A stretch of 64,000 nucleotides of DNA from Asticcacaulis benevestitus DSM 16100 = ATCC BAA-896 (GCF_000376105.1 NZ_AQWM01000019.1:166-64165); one strand, 5' to 3'. Shown: positions 26,989 through 36,721, numbered from the stretch's first letter. The notes: generated from the sequence alone by a model not told the origin. Numbers and translations: made by a program.

Positions 26989-28259
26989 TTGGTTTGACCG
27001 TCAGAAGACCGCGGAGTCGTCGCGAATGAACCGGCGATGGCGAGCGCAGGTATCATGATCCAGAAACGGCTCAACAAGATGGCGCCACCCCATAGAGCAT
27101 CAAGCGCGGAAAGGGGCGAAGCGAATGCGGGCAGGCTCAAACTGAGAAGGTGAAAGGCGCCGAGGGCGATCGCCGGAACCAGTAAGGCTGTCAATGCCAT
27201 TGTAAGATCAAAGCGCCCTACTTTGTGATCCTTATAGACAAGCCCCCGGCCCAGGACCCATCTACGTATGCAGGCCGTCAGTGTCATCAGGGCGACCAAG
27301 AGGTACAAAACCGTTCCGTTTCGGTCGGCCAGCCCGCCCAAAGTGCCAACCGGATTCTGAGCGAACTCAGTGGACGTCAGCGCAGATACGCCAAACAAAG
27401 CGACCACGCCCCCCAAGAGGAGGTAGGCCTGGCGCTTGTCCCTGATCATGTTCCCGAACGTCCAGCACAAAGCCGCCGGTATCAGCCAGCGAGACAGAAA
27501 GTCGATCAAGCTCGTCAATGGCGTTGAGACGGCCGCCAAGTGCGCGCTATTGGCGTTCACGAAGCTCCCCGCTTGCGTGACCGTTAATTTGAGTGTCTCG
27601 GTCGCTGCAACAGCCTCCAGACCATTGGAAGCGGTTGAAGGGTGTCCCAGGTTTGAGACGGCGTAGGCTTCGATCGCGTCGCCGACGCCTGCGGTGGCGA
27701 TGAGCAGCGCATAGGCCAAAGACAGAGGCAGCAGGACGTATAAGACGGACCGGACGAGATCGACCCAGAAATTTCCAATGTTACCCGATGCGGTGCGCGT
27801 AATGCCCCGTGTCACGGCCACAAAGACGGAGATGCTGACGGCGGCCGACAGGAAGTTCTGAACGGTCAGTCCCAGCATGCGACTTGCTGGGGTCAGCGCA
27901 CTGCCGGGGGCAGGCATAGACACGCCCGAATTGGTGATAAAGCCGGCTGCGACTTTGAAGGCAAGAGCCGGTGACACCCCTTGCAGGTCCTGCAGCATCA
28001 GGACCGAGTAAAGAACGACAAAACTGAAACCTGAGAAGACGAGTACCGACAGGGCATATGATTTCCAGGACATGCCCTTCTCTGCATCCACGCCTGCGGC
28101 CCAGTAGAGTTGCGCTTCTAACCAGGAGAGCAGGGGAGAGAGGAAAGTCGGCTTGCCTCGGTAGACACGGCTGAGATAGCCGCCCATGGGCGCGATACAC
28201 AGCGCAAGCACTGCCAGGTTAATCACGAAATGCAGATATTGAGGGGAATTCGGAACCAT
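26979..28259 (-). CDS. degenerate KdpA paralogue without selectivity-filter motifs
   Basis: A 426-residue membrane protein clearly homologous to KdpA (576 residues at 28.9 kb): shared blocks are GLTVQNFLSAAV, GNIGNFWVDLVRSVLYVLLPLSLA, VNANSAH, MIRDKRQA and RFWIMIPALAIAGSFA. The potassium filter is dismantled. TNTNW is TNSGV (109-113), GTNGGG is VTQAGS (227-232), the third pore loop (canonical GGAGSGLYG) is absent and the fourth (canonical TNNNGS) is deleted. The open frame is intact and the membrane segments are hydrophobic, so it appears to be maintained. ATG 28259 gives an N-terminus aligning with KdpA. Cotranscribed with the KdpC paralogue and kup, and divergent from kdpXFABCDE. It cannot be a normal potassium pore; a regulatory or scaffold role is inferred. 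Confidence 0.85.
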   Translation of the reverse strand: MVPNSPQYLHFVINLAVLALCIAPMGGYLSRVYRGKPTFLSPLLSWLEAQLYWAAGVDAEKGMSWKSYALSVLVFSGFSFVVLYSVLMLQDLQGVSPALAFKVAAGFITNSGVSMPAPGSALTPASRMLGLTVQNFLSAAVSISVFVAVTRGITRTASGNIGNFWVDLVRSVLYVLLPLSLAYALLIATAGVGDAIEAYAVSNLGHPSTASNGLEAVAATETLKLTVTQAGSFVNANSAHLAAVSTPLTSLIDFLSRWLIPAALCWTFGNMIRDKRQAYLLLGGVVALFGVSALTSTEFAQNPVGTLGGLADRNGTVLYLLVALMTLTACIRRWVLGRGLVYKDHKVGRFDLTMALTALLVPAIALGAFHLLSLSLPAFASPLSALDALWGGAILLSRFWIMIPALAIAGSFATTPRSSDGQTKWS

Positions 28260-28336
28260 GCAGCCAGCCTTACGACAACGGGATTGCGTCGTTGGCGCGT
28301 GGCGCCCTCGCCAGACGATCTGATAGGGGTTTTGGC

Positions 28337-28384
28337 GTATAGAAAGTGTATAATTTTGAGGTATGGCCGTATATATTGTGTATA
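28337..28384 (-). promoter_or_regulatory. tandem KdpE-box pair before the degenerate kdpA operon
   Basis: On the minus strand TATACACTTTCTATAC (28337-28352) and TATACACAATATATAC (28369-28384) each contain two TATAC half-sites 11 bases apart. The two boxes are set exactly 32 bases apart, about three helical turns. OmpR-family regulators such as KdpE bind direct repeats of this kind. They lie 78-125 bases upstream of the KdpA-like start. Confidence 0.6.
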
Positions 28385-28543
28385 ATTTATGGCGCGCCAA
28401 GCCTGATTTTCATGTGTATTCATATGTAAGTCGAAGTGATTGAAATGGGAAGAGCGGCGAAGCTGAACCGCTTGATCAGTCTTCGAGAAAATCACTTTAG
28501 CCAATACAGCTTATGCTCGGCTAAGCCTGACATATATGCTGTC

Positions 28544-28628
28544 TATACACTTTTCCATCGGATTGACAGCTCAGCTCCTATACAAAATCTATATGGCGTA
28601 GGCCCCAGTTTATACACTACCTATATAC
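28544..28628 (+). promoter_or_regulatory. KdpE-box array before kdpXFABCDE
   Basis: Three plus-strand boxes: TATACACTTTTCCATC (28544-28559, second half weak), TATACAAAATCTATAT (28579-28594) and TATACACTACCTATAT (28611-28626, with TATAC again at 28624). The last two are 32 bases apart, the same spacing as in the other two pairs. The proximal box ends about 54 bases before the first start codon, a suitable place for activation. Confidence 0.6.
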
Positions 28629-28644
28629 GATCTCGTCTAAAGCA

Positions 28645-28671
28645 CCTGGAGTCAATCAGACCTCCAGGAGG
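28645..28671 (+). promoter_or_regulatory. leader hairpin overlapping the first Shine-Dalgarno sequence
   Basis: CCTGGAG (28645-28651) can pair with CTCCAGG (28662-28668) around a 10-base loop. The 3' arm includes the first half of the Shine-Dalgarno sequence AGGAGG (28666-28671) of the 31-codon gene that opens the kdp operon. Translation of the operon's first gene could be damped by this stem. Predicted by eye only. Confidence 0.35.
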
Positions 28672-28679
28672 CTTTAGCC

Positions 28680-28775
28680 ATGACTTTTATCTATCTTGCC
28701 GGCGGGGTGGCGTTCTTTGTCGTCTCCGCTCTTTTCGTTGGGCTGTGCGAGCGGCTGCGGGAGAACGGCCAATGA
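28680..28775 (+). CDS. 31-residue membrane micropeptide upstream of kdpF
   Basis: The frame MTFIYLAGGVAFFVVSALFVGLCERLRENGQ (given here only by its parts: hydrophobic residues 3-23, then charged CERLRENGQ) begins 8 bases after a perfect Shine-Dalgarno AGGAGG. Its stop overlaps the kdpF ATG (ATGA at 28772-28775), so the two are translationally coupled. It should be a single-pass membrane peptide with the charged tail in the cytoplasm. From memory, small open frames of this type precede kdpF in other proteobacteria but are rarely annotated. It may be an extra small subunit of the Kdp complex; no function is known. Confidence 0.7.
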   Translation: MTFIYLAGGVAFFVVSALFVGLCERLRENGQ

Positions 28776-28864
28776 CCGAACTCTATATAGGTGCAGGCGT
28801 GATTGTTATCGCCTTGTTGGGCTACCTGCTGGTTGCCCTTATCAAACCCGAAATTTTTCCGTAA
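28772..28864 (+). CDS. kdpF: KdpF, small stabilising subunit of the Kdp ATPase
   Basis: A 30-residue peptide whose core GVIVIALLGYLLVALIKPE matches KdpF (LLGYLVYALI-E-F in Escherichia coli). It forms a single membrane helix and stabilises KdpFABC as a lipid-like component. It overlaps the preceding micropeptide by 4 bases and is followed by kdpA after 15 bases. Confidence 0.9.
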   Translation: MTELYIGAGVIVIALLGYLLVALIKPEIFP

Positions 28865-28879
28865 ATCACAGAGGGTACT

Positions 28880-30610
28880 ATGTCCCAATTTATCACGGGC
28901 AATGGCTGGTTGCAGCTTGCTCTCTATATGGTCGTGCTGCTGGCGTGCGTTGTGCCGCTGGGTGGCTATATGGCCAAGGTTTTCCAAGGCGAAAAGACCT
29001 TTATGTCGCCGGCGCTTGGCTGGCTTGAAAAAGGTATCTATGCCATCTGCGGCATTGATCGCGAGAAGGATATGAGCTGGCAGGACTACGCCATCGCTAC
29101 GCTTGTCTTTTCGGCGCTTAGTTTTGTTGTTCTCTACCTGATCCTCGTCTTCCAGAACCTGCTGCCGCTTAATCCGCAGAAACTGCCCGGCCTGACGCCG
29201 GACCTGTCGTTCAACACGGCCGTTAGCTTCGTCACCAACACCAACTGGCAATCCTATGTCGGCGAAGCCGTCATGAGCTATTTCAGCCAGATGGTCGGTC
29301 TGACCGTGCAGAACTTCGTCACCCCGGCCGTCGGCCTGGCGGTGATGATCGCGCTGATCCGTGGACTTTCCCGCAAATCGGCCGCAGGTATCGGCAACTT
29401 CTGGGTCGATATGGTCCGCGCCAATCTCTATGTGCTCCTGCCTCTGGCGCTGGTTCTCGCTGTCATTCTGGGCTCACAAGGCGTCATCCAGAATTTCGGC
29501 ACCTATGTCACCGCGCACGGCCTGCAAGGCGCCGACCAGACCCTCGCCATGGGGCCGGTGGCCAGCCAAGAAGCCATCAAGATGCTCGGCACCAATGGCG
29601 GCGGTTTCTTCAACACCAACTCGGCTCATCCGTTCGAGAACCCGACGCCGTTCACCAATTTCCTTGAAGTTCTGGCCATCCTGCTGATTCCGGCGGCGTG
29701 CTGCCATACCTTCGGTGTGATGGTGAAGGATAAACGTCAGGGCTTCGCCGTTCTGGCCGCCATGACCGTAATTTTCATTCCGCTCCTGCTGCTCTGCGTC
29801 TCGGCCGAGCAAGCTGGTAACCCGCACCTTAACCACCTCGGTGTCGATCAGGTTGCCAGTGCTGTTCAATCCGGCGGCAACATGGAAGGCAAGGAAACGC
29901 GCTTCGGCATCACCAACTCGGCGCTTTGGGCCTCCGCCACCACGGCAGCCTCTAATGGCTCGGTCAATTCCATGCACGACAGCTTCACCCCGATGGGTGG
30001 TTTCGTGCCGTTGATCCTGATGAAGTTCGGCGAAGTCATCTACGGCGGCGCCGGTTCAGGCCTCTACGGCATGCTGATCTTCGTGATCATCGCCGTCTTT
30101 ATCGCTGGCTTGATGGTCGGCCGCACGCCGGAATATCTCGGCAAAAAGATCCAGGCGTTCGAGATCAAGATGGCTTCGGTCGCCATGCTGGCTCCGTGCG
30201 TTTTTGTCCTCATCGGCACCGCCATCGCGGTCATGATGAAGGACGGGCAGGCGGGCATCTATAATCCCGGTGCGCAAGGCTTTACCGAAGTGCTTTACGC
30301 CTTCACCTCGGCCACCAACAATAATGGCTCGGCCTTTGCCGGCCTCAGTGCCAACACGCCCTTCTACAATACGGCGCTCGGTCTCTGCATGTTGTTTGGC
30401 CGCTTCTTCATCATCATCCCAGTTCTGGCTATCGCCGGCTCGCTGGCCGCCAAGAAGACCGTTCCTGTCTCTGCCGGCACGCTTCCCACCCATACCACGC
30501 TCTTCGTCGCGGTTCTGGTGGGCGTCATCCTTATTGTCGGTGTCCTGACCTATGCGCCCACGCTCGCGCTTGGCCCGGTCGTCGAACACTTCAACATGAT
30601 CAAGGGCTAA
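28880..30610 (+). CDS. kdpA: KdpA, potassium-binding channel subunit
   Basis: A 576-residue membrane subunit related to superfamily of K+ transporters that selects potassium in the KdpFABC pump. All four pore-loop motifs are present: TNTNW at 119-123, GTNGGG at 237-242 followed by [20 protein letters not shown] at 389-397 and TNNNGS at 479-484. Length is normal for the family. It is the reference for the degenerate paralogue encoded across the divergent promoter. Ribosome binding site AGAGGG precedes the ATG, and kdpB starts 4 bases after its stop. Confidence 0.97.
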   Translation: MSQFITGNGWLQLALYMVVLLACVVPLGGYMAKVFQGEKTFMSPALGWLEKGIYAICGIDREKDMSWQDYAIATLVFSALSFVVLYLILVFQNLLPLNPQKLPGLTPDLSFNTAVSFVTNTNWQSYVGEAVMSYFSQMVGLTVQNFVTPAVGLAVMIALIRGLSRKSAAGIGNFWVDMVRANLYVLLPLALVLAVILGSQGVIQNFGTYVTAHGLQGADQTLAMGPVASQEAIKMLGTNGGGFFNTNSAHPFENPTPFTNFLEVLAILLIPAACCHTFGVMVKDKRQGFAVLAAMTVIFIPLLLLCVSAEQAGNPHLNHLGVDQVASAVQSGGNMEGKETRFGITNSALWASATTAASNGSVNSMHDSFTPMGGFVPLILMKFGEVIYGGAGSGLYGMLIFVIIAVFIAGLMVGRTPEYLGKKIQAFEIKMASVAMLAPCVFVLIGTAIAVMMKDGQAGIYNPGAQGFTEVLYAFTSATNNNGSAFAGLSANTPFYNTALGLCMLFGRFFIIIPVLAIAGSLAAKKTVPVSAGTLPTHTTLFVAVLVGVILIVGVLTYAPTLALGPVVEHFNMIKG

Positions 30611-30614
30611 GTCC

Positions 30615-32708
30615 ATGTCCGCTACATCAAACCCCAAAAAGAGTGGATTGTTTGAGGGGGCCGACCTCGGCTCCGTCTTCAAGAACTCGATCCTCCGCCT
30701 AAATCCCGTCTATCAGGCGCGTAACCCGGTCATGTTCCTGGTGTTCGTGGGCTCGATCATCACGACCGGCATCTTCGCCGTCATGCTCGTTAAGCCCGAC
30801 AGCGTGATCGGTGGCGGCCAGCCCCTGTGGTTCGTCGGTCTGATCACCTTCTGGCTGTGGTTCACGCTCCTGTTCGCCAACTTTGCCGAGGCCATCGCCG
30901 AAGGCAAGGGCAAGGCGCAGGCCGACAGCCTCAAGAAATCGCGCCGCGATGTGTCGGCCAAGAAGCTGAACAAGGTCTCAGATCGCGCCAAGCACCTCAC
31001 CGTGCCGGCCAACAGCTTGCGCAAAGGCGACATCATCGTTGTCGAGGCCGGTGACTTCGTGCCGTCCGACGGTCAGGTCATCGAAGGCATCGCCTCTGTC
31101 GATGAAAGTGCCGTCACCGGTGAATCGGCGCCTGTCATCCGCGAATCCGGCGGTGACCGTGACGCGGTGACTGGCGGCACGCGGGTGCTCAGCGACTGGC
31201 TGGTGGTGCGCGTCACCTCCGATCCCGGCGAAAGCTTCCTCGATCGCATGATCAGCCTGGTCGAATCGGCCAAGCGCCAGAAGACGCCGAACGAAATCGC
31301 CTTGTCGATCCTGCTGGCGGCACTGACCATCATCTTCCTGCTCGTCTGCGCGACCCTGCTGCCGTACTCGCTGTTCGGTGTCACTCGTGCAGGCTCCGGC
31401 ACGGTCATCACGATTACCGTCCTGATCGCGCTTTTGGTTTGCCTAATCCCGACCACCATCGGCGGGCTTCTGTCGGCCATCGGTATCTCGGGGATGCAAC
31501 GCCTGATCAAGGCCAATGTCATCGCGACCTCCGGCCGCGCCGTCGAAGCTGCCGGCGACGTCAATGTCCTGCTGCTCGACAAGACTGGCACCATCACCTT
31601 CGGCAACCGTCAGGCGGTCGAATTCTTCCCGGCGCCGGGTATTACGCAGCAACAACTGGCCGAAGCCGCCGAACTGTCATCGCTTGCCGATGAAACGCCT
31701 GAAGGCCGCTCGATCGTGGTGCTTGCGCGAAAGCTGTTCGGCCTGCCGGAAAAAGATGTCAGCGCCCTCAAGGCGGAATTCATCCCCTTCAGCGCCGATC
31801 AGCGCGTATCCGGCATCGTCATCAATGAGCGCCATATCATGAAGGGCGCCGGCGATGCCATCGCCAAACTGGTGGGCCTGAAAGGCGGCTCCGTGCCGCA
31901 CGAGGTGACGGTTCAGATCGAAGATATCGCCCGCAAGGGTGGGACTCCGTTGACTGTGGCCGAAAATAGCCAAGTCTTGGGCGTCGTCTATCTGAAGGAC
32001 ATCGTCAAGCCGGGTATCAAGGCGCGACTGGCTGACCTGCGCAAGATGGGCATCAAGTCGGTAATGATCACCGGCGACAATCCCCTGACCGCCGCCGCCA
32101 TCGCCTCCGAAGCCGGCGTCGACGACTTCCTCGCCCAGGCTACCCCTGAGATGAAGCTCAAATACATCCGTCAGATGCAGGAGGGCGGTGAACTGGTCGC
32201 CATGGTGGGAGATGGCACCAACGATGCCCCCGCTCTGGCCCAATCCGACGTGGCGGTGGCCATGAACTCCGGCACCCAGGCCGCGAAGGAAGCCGGCAAC
32301 ATGGTCGATCTTGACTCAGATCCGACCAAGCTGATCGAGATTGTCGAGATCGGCAAGCAACTCCTGATGACGCGCGGTTCGCTGACGACCTTCTCAATCG
32401 CCAACGATCTGGCCAAGTATTTCGCCATCATTCCGGCGGCGTTTGCCACCACCTATCCGGTGCTTGGCGCGCTCAATGTGATGCATCTGGCCTCGCCGCA
32501 AAGCGCCATCCTGGCGGCGGTCATCTTCAACGCCCTGATCATCATCGCGCTCGTGCCTCTGGCCCTGAAAGGCGTCAAATATCGCGCCGAACCGGCCGCC
32601 AAAATGCTCTCGCGCAATATGTTCGTCTATGGCCTCGGCGGTATCATCGCTCCGTTTATCGGCATCAAGCTGATCGATATGGCGCTGGCGGCTGTCGGTC
32701 TGGCATAA
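30615..32708 (+). CDS. kdpB: KdpB, P-type ATPase catalytic subunit
   Basis: A 697-residue P-type ATPase that energises potassium uptake at very low external potassium. The phosphorylated Asp is D322 in DKTGTIT; the actuator loop is VTGES at 167-171, whose Ser171 corresponds to the inhibitory phosphoserine described in Escherichia coli KdpB (Ser162). The hinge motif [21 protein letters not shown] and the TGDN motif are intact, and [15 protein letters not shown] marks the ion-site helix. It is the only kdpB in the window, so the KdpA/KdpC paralogues have no dedicated ATPase here. Confidence 0.97.
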   Translation: MSATSNPKKSGLFEGADLGSVFKNSILRLNPVYQARNPVMFLVFVGSIITTGIFAVMLVKPDSVIGGGQPLWFVGLITFWLWFTLLFANFAEAIAEGKGKAQADSLKKSRRDVSAKKLNKVSDRAKHLTVPANSLRKGDIIVVEAGDFVPSDGQVIEGIASVDESAVTGESAPVIRESGGDRDAVTGGTRVLSDWLVVRVTSDPGESFLDRMISLVESAKRQKTPNEIALSILLAALTIIFLLVCATLLPYSLFGVTRAGSGTVITITVLIALLVCLIPTTIGGLLSAIGISGMQRLIKANVIATSGRAVEAAGDVNVLLLDKTGTITFGNRQAVEFFPAPGITQQQLAEAAELSSLADETPEGRSIVVLARKLFGLPEKDVSALKAEFIPFSADQRVSGIVINERHIMKGAGDAIAKLVGLKGGSVPHEVTVQIEDIARKGGTPLTVAENSQVLGVVYLKDIVKPGIKARLADLRKMGIKSVMITGDNPLTAAAIASEAGVDDFLAQATPEMKLKYIRQMQEGGELVAMVGDGTNDAPALAQSDVAVAMNSGTQAAKEAGNMVDLDSDPTKLIEIVEIGKQLLMTRGSLTTFSIANDLAKYFAIIPAAFATTYPVLGALNVMHLASPQSAILAAVIFNALIIIALVPLALKGVKYRAEPAAKMLSRNMFVYGLGGIIAPFIGIKLIDMALAAVGLA

Positions 32709-32719
32709 GGAATACGGAA

Positions 32720-33307
32720 ATGAAATCTCTTCTCTCAACACTCCGCCCGGCCATAGGCACTACGGTCTTGCTGACGGTGCTCCTGGGTGGCGTCTATCCG
32801 CTCGTGACCACCGGCATCCTGCAACTGGGCTTCAAGGCTCAGGCGCAGGGCAGCCTGATCAAGGACGCGGACGGCAAGGTCATCGGCTCTAGCCTGATCG
32901 GTCAGAACTTCGACCAGCCCAAGTATCTATGGGGGCGCCTGTCTGCCACCGGCACCGCGCCCTATAATGCCGGCGCATCTTCGGGCTCCAACCTCGGGTC
33001 CAACAATCCGGCTCTGCTCGATGCGGTCAAAGGCCGTGTCGCCGCCCTGAAAGCCGCCGATCCGCTCAATGCCAAGCCGATCCCGGTCGATCTCGTCACG
33101 GCGTCCGGCTCCGGTCTCGACCCCGAGGTTAGCCCCGCCGCCGCCGCCTATCAGGTCAACCGAATCGCTCAGGCCCGTGGTATTGGTGTCGAAAGCGTCA
33201 AATCGGCCATTGCCAAATCGACCCGCGGCCGCGACCTTGGGGTGCTTGGTGAAGCCCGAGTGAATGTGCTTGAGGTCAATCTAAGGCTCGATGGAAAGCT
33301 GAAGTGA
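32720..33307 (+). CDS. kdpC: KdpC, accessory subunit of the Kdp ATPase
   Basis: A 195-residue subunit with one N-terminal TM (IGTTVLLTVLLGGVYPLV) and a periplasmic domain bearing the conserved YLWGRLSATGTAPYNAG, SGSNLGSNNP, DLVTASGSGLDPEVSPAAA and VNVLEVNLRLDGKLK segments. KdpC stabilises the complex and raises ATP affinity. The stop codon overlaps the GTG start of kdpD, indicating coupled translation of pump and sensor. Confidence 0.96.
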   Translation: MKSLLSTLRPAIGTTVLLTVLLGGVYPLVTTGILQLGFKAQAQGSLIKDADGKVIGSSLIGQNFDQPKYLWGRLSATGTAPYNAGASSGSNLGSNNPALLDAVKGRVAALKAADPLNAKPIPVDLVTASGSGLDPEVSPAAAAYQVNRIAQARGIGVESVKSAIAKSTRGRDLGVLGEARVNVLEVNLRLDGKLK

Positions 33308-36024
33308 CACCAGACAAACGCCCCAATCCGGACCGGCTCCTTGAGCTGGTCCGAAACGAATCGAGTGAGTTCCCGCGCGGCCATCTGAAGATCTTCTTCG
33401 GATCGTCGGCGGGGGTTGGCAAGACCTTTGCCATGCTGACAGAAGCGCGCCGGCGCCAGTCAGAAGGTAAAGACGTCCTGATCGGGGTTGTCGAACATCA
33501 CGGCCGGTCTGAAACGGCAGCCCTTGTGGAAGGGCTGCCGGTTTTGCCGTTACAAGAGATCGACCATCGCGGTGTGAAGGTCCGGGAATTCGACCTCGAT
33601 GGTGCCCTGGCTCGCAAGCCACCTTTGATCCTGATGGATGAGTTTGCACACACCAACGCGCCAGGCTCGCGCCACCCCAAACGCTGGCAGGATGTCGAGG
33701 AACTGCTCGACAACGGCATTGATGTCTACACCACGCTGAACGTGCAGCATCTGGAGAGCGTCAATGATCAGGTCGCAAAACTGACAGGGATCTGGGTCAA
33801 GGAAACAGTGCCAGACACCATTTTCGAATCGGCGGATGAAATTGCCCTGGTCGATATCCCGTCCGACGAATTGCTGAAGCGCCTGGCCGACGGTAAGGTC
33901 TATGTCGCCGAGGGCGCCAACAAGCGGGCTGCCGAGAACTTCTTCAAGAAAACCAATTTGCTGGCTCTGCGCGAACTGGCCCTGCGCCGCACCGCCGAAC
34001 GGGTCGACGCGCAGAGCGACGAACTGAACGCCGCCATGGGCCAAAACGAAGCCCAGGTCGGCCAGAAGATCATGCTTTTGATCGGACCGGACCCGCTCTC
34101 CACCCGCCTGATTCGTCATGCCAAGCGGATGGCGACGCGGGGCAGGGCACCGTGGTACGCGGTCTATCTGCAAAGTGACCGCCACGAACAACTCGACGAA
34201 AAGGGGCGGACGCGTGTCGAGCAGTACCTGCGGCTGGCGGAGAACTTAGGCGCTCAAATTGTGCGTTTGTCCGGGGCGCGTCCGGCGCAGGATATTCTGG
34301 CCTACGCACAGCAGAACGGTTTTACGCGCATTGTGGTCGGTTATCGCCGACCCAAATGGTGGCTACGACCCTTTCAAAGCACGCTTGCGCAAGCCCTGAT
34401 CGAGGCCAGTGATGGCATGGAGATTACTGTGGTGCATGGCGCCACTGGACAGGCGCGTGCCCCCCTCCAACCCGTAGATGCCTTGCGACCCTTTTTAGCC
34501 CGTCCTCTGGATTATGGCCTGGCGACCGCAGCGGTCGCCTTGTGTACCTTGATCGCGTTCCCGTTCCGCGATCATACACCGTCGAACAATCTGGCCATGA
34601 TCTACCTGACGGGCGTGGTGGTTGTCGCCGCCAGGCTGGGCCTGGGACCATCCATTCTTGCCTCGATGCTCAGCATCCCGGCGTTCAATTTCTTCTTCAC
34701 CGATCCCTATTACACCTTCAATTTCTACGACACCTACTATTACGTTACCTTCGCCTTCATGCTGGTGACGTCCCTGGTGGTCGGTTCCCTGACCGCGCGG
34801 CTATCGCGCCACGCCCGGCTGGTCAGCAACCGCGAACGCGAAACCCAGATTCTGTACGGTCTGACCCGAGGACTATCGAATGAGCGGAGCGTCGAGATGA
34901 TCTGCGCTGTCGCGATTAAGCACTTGAGTGGCCCGTTCAGTCTCGACGTGACGGTTTTTGTACAAACGCTAAATGGGCTTCAAACCTATCCCGTCGGAGC
35001 GGCAAGCCAGGACATGCGTGAAATGGGAGCGGTCAACTGGGTCGCGGCTAATGGCCTGATGGCGGGACGTGATACCGACACCATGCCTTCGGCCAGGGGG
35101 CTTTACTTGCCTTTGCAGGCCGAGAGTGAAAACCTGGGCGTTCTTGGCCTGACGGCTCGCAATGCGACGCAGCCCTTCTCAGGCGCGGAAATTCTGCAAT
35201 TCGAGGCCTTTGCCAGCCTGATCGCCGGGGCTCTGCAACGGGCGCGCCGCTCCGAGCAGGCGGCAGAAGCCAAGGTCGAGTCCGAGAACGAAAAGCTACG
35301 CAATGTGCTCCTGTCGTCCTTGTCACATGACTTGCGGACTCCGCTGACGGTGATGAATGGTTCGGTCAGCCTGCTTCTGCGTATGCGTAAAGAGTTGCCG
35401 CGCAAGGCGGTTGATGAATTGACAGGCTTGTGGAGCCAACTCGGACGCTTGCAAAAATTTGTCGGCAATCTGCTCGATATGGCGGCGATCACCTCAGGCC
35501 ACATGAAGCTCAATTTCCAGCCCTATATGATCCAGGAAATCATCGGCGCTGCTATTGGTCGTGCGCAAGCAACCAAGGGCGCACGTACCTTGCGGACGCA
35601 GATATCTGGCGAATTGCCCATGGTCAGGATCGATGGTGGTTTGATCGAGCAGGTGTTTATCAACCTGATTGAAAATGCCTTCCAGCATACGGATGATAAC
35701 GGCGAGATCGTTATTTATGTCGAGAAGGATGCCGACCGTCTGCGCGTGCGTGTCTCGGATAATGGCACAGGCCTTAAAGAGGGCGAAGAGGCCCGCATCT
35801 TCGAACAGTTCCAAAAGGGCCAGACACTCAGATCCGATCGTTCCGGCGGAACAGGGCTGGGCCTGGCCATTTGTCGAGGGATCGTACAGGCGCACGGCGG
35901 TATGATCTATGCTAAAAACAATCGCAGTTTGCCCGGTCAGAGCGATGCGCGCTCCAGTGCCGGGGCAAGCTTTATCTTCACGCTCCCCATCGCGACCGCT
36001 ACCGCCGCTTCCGAAGAGATATAA
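33304..36024 (+). CDS. kdpD: KdpD, potassium-responsive sensor histidine kinase
   Basis: A 906-residue kinase. In order: N-terminal KdpD domain with Walker-A-like GSSAGVGKT (33-41) and LMDEFAHTNAPGSRHPKRW; a universal-stress-protein-like domain (about 250-375); four short TM helices (about 395-500, with NLAMIYLTGVVVVAARLGLGPS); a GAF-like domain; the dimerisation domain with phosphorylated His675 in SLSHDLRTPL; and the HATPase (NLIENAFQHTDD, VSDNGTGL, SGGTGLGLAICRGIVQAHGG). Start codon is GTG overlapping the kdpC stop. It phosphorylates KdpE under potassium limitation or osmotic stress. Confidence 0.96.
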   Translation: MTPDKRPNPDRLLELVRNESSEFPRGHLKIFFGSSAGVGKTFAMLTEARRRQSEGKDVLIGVVEHHGRSETAALVEGLPVLPLQEIDHRGVKVREFDLDGALARKPPLILMDEFAHTNAPGSRHPKRWQDVEELLDNGIDVYTTLNVQHLESVNDQVAKLTGIWVKETVPDTIFESADEIALVDIPSDELLKRLADGKVYVAEGANKRAAENFFKKTNLLALRELALRRTAERVDAQSDELNAAMGQNEAQVGQKIMLLIGPDPLSTRLIRHAKRMATRGRAPWYAVYLQSDRHEQLDEKGRTRVEQYLRLAENLGAQIVRLSGARPAQDILAYAQQNGFTRIVVGYRRPKWWLRPFQSTLAQALIEASDGMEITVVHGATGQARAPLQPVDALRPFLARPLDYGLATAAVALCTLIAFPFRDHTPSNNLAMIYLTGVVVVAARLGLGPSILASMLSIPAFNFFFTDPYYTFNFYDTYYYVTFAFMLVTSLVVGSLTARLSRHARLVSNRERETQILYGLTRGLSNERSVEMICAVAIKHLSGPFSLDVTVFVQTLNGLQTYPVGAASQDMREMGAVNWVAANGLMAGRDTDTMPSARGLYLPLQAESENLGVLGLTARNATQPFSGAEILQFEAFASLIAGALQRARRSEQAAEAKVESENEKLRNVLLSSLSHDLRTPLTVMNGSVSLLLRMRKELPRKAVDELTGLWSQLGRLQKFVGNLLDMAAITSGHMKLNFQPYMIQEIIGAAIGRAQATKGARTLRTQISGELPMVRIDGGLIEQVFINLIENAFQHTDDNGEIVIYVEKDADRLRVRVSDNGTGLKEGEEARIFEQFQKGQTLRSDRSGGTGLGLAICRGIVQAHGGMIYAKNNRSLPGQSDARSSAGASFIFTLPIATATAASEEI

Positions 36025-36714
36025 ATGACCGACTCTCCCCGCATCCTCTCTATCGAAGATGAGGCCGATATCCGAAAGTTCCTTCGCACGACCCTGGCCA
36101 CTCACAACATGACGGTGGTCGAAGCTGAGACGGGTAAAGAAGGGTTGCAGAAAGCGGTGTTACAAACGCCGGACGTGATCCTGCTCGACCTTGGGCTTCC
36201 AGATATGGACGGCATGGACATCATCCGCCAGGTCCGGGAGTGGGGAAGGACCCCGATCATCGTGCTGTCGGCACGCGGTCAGGAAGCGGACAAGGTCGAG
36301 GCGCTTGAACTTGGCGCTGACGATTATCTCACCAAGCCTTTCTCTGCCGCTGAGCTGATCGCCCGCATCAAGGTGGCGCTCCGCAACCGCAATCAGCCAC
36401 AAGGGGACGCGCCGTTCGTCTACAACCATGATAGCCTGATCATCGATACGGCGGCGCGGCGCATCCGTCTGGACGGCGAAGATATTCACCTGACGCCGAT
36501 CGAATATAAGCTTCTTACGGTCCTGGCGCGAAACTCAGGCAAGGTCCTGACACACGGTGCGCTCCTCAGCGAGGTGTGGGGAAAGCACAACTCGGAAAAT
36601 CAGACCTATTTGCGCATCCACACCCAGCACCTGCGCGAGAAGCTCAAGGATGACGCGCTCAATCCACGCTTTATTGTCACGGAGCCTGGGATCGGATACC
36701 GCCTGAAGCCTTGA
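36025..36714 (+). CDS. kdpE: KdpE, OmpR-family response regulator
   Basis: A 229-residue regulator: receiver domain (1-120) with phosphorylated Asp55 in LLDLGLPDMDG and the conserved Lys in LTKPFSAAEL, and a winged-helix output domain ending RFIVTEPGIGYRLKP. It begins directly after the kdpD stop. Its expected binding sites are the TATAC direct-repeat boxes at 28.34-28.38, 28.54-28.63 and 36.72-36.77 kb. Confidence 0.96.
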   Translation: MTDSPRILSIEDEADIRKFLRTTLATHNMTVVEAETGKEGLQKAVLQTPDVILLDLGLPDMDGMDIIRQVREWGRTPIIVLSARGQEADKVEALELGADDYLTKPFSAAELIARIKVALRNRNQPQGDAPFVYNHDSLIIDTAARRIRLDGEDIHLTPIEYKLLTVLARNSGKVLTHGALLSEVWGKHNSENQTYLRIHTQHLREKLKDDALNPRFIVTEPGIGYRLKP

Positions 36715-36721
36715 ACTGAGC

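Noticed and set aside
26979-28259. Degenerate kdpA read as a pseudogene
   Set aside because: The frame is intact over 426 codons, membrane segments and several blocks are conserved, it overlaps an intact kdpC-like gene, and KdpE-type boxes precede it. Loss of only the pore motifs is not what random decay gives.
28436-28864. 142-codon frame ending with kdpF as one long protein
   Set aside because: The last 30 codons are KdpF with a coupled start at 28772; the upstream part covers the promoter boxes and has no coding character.
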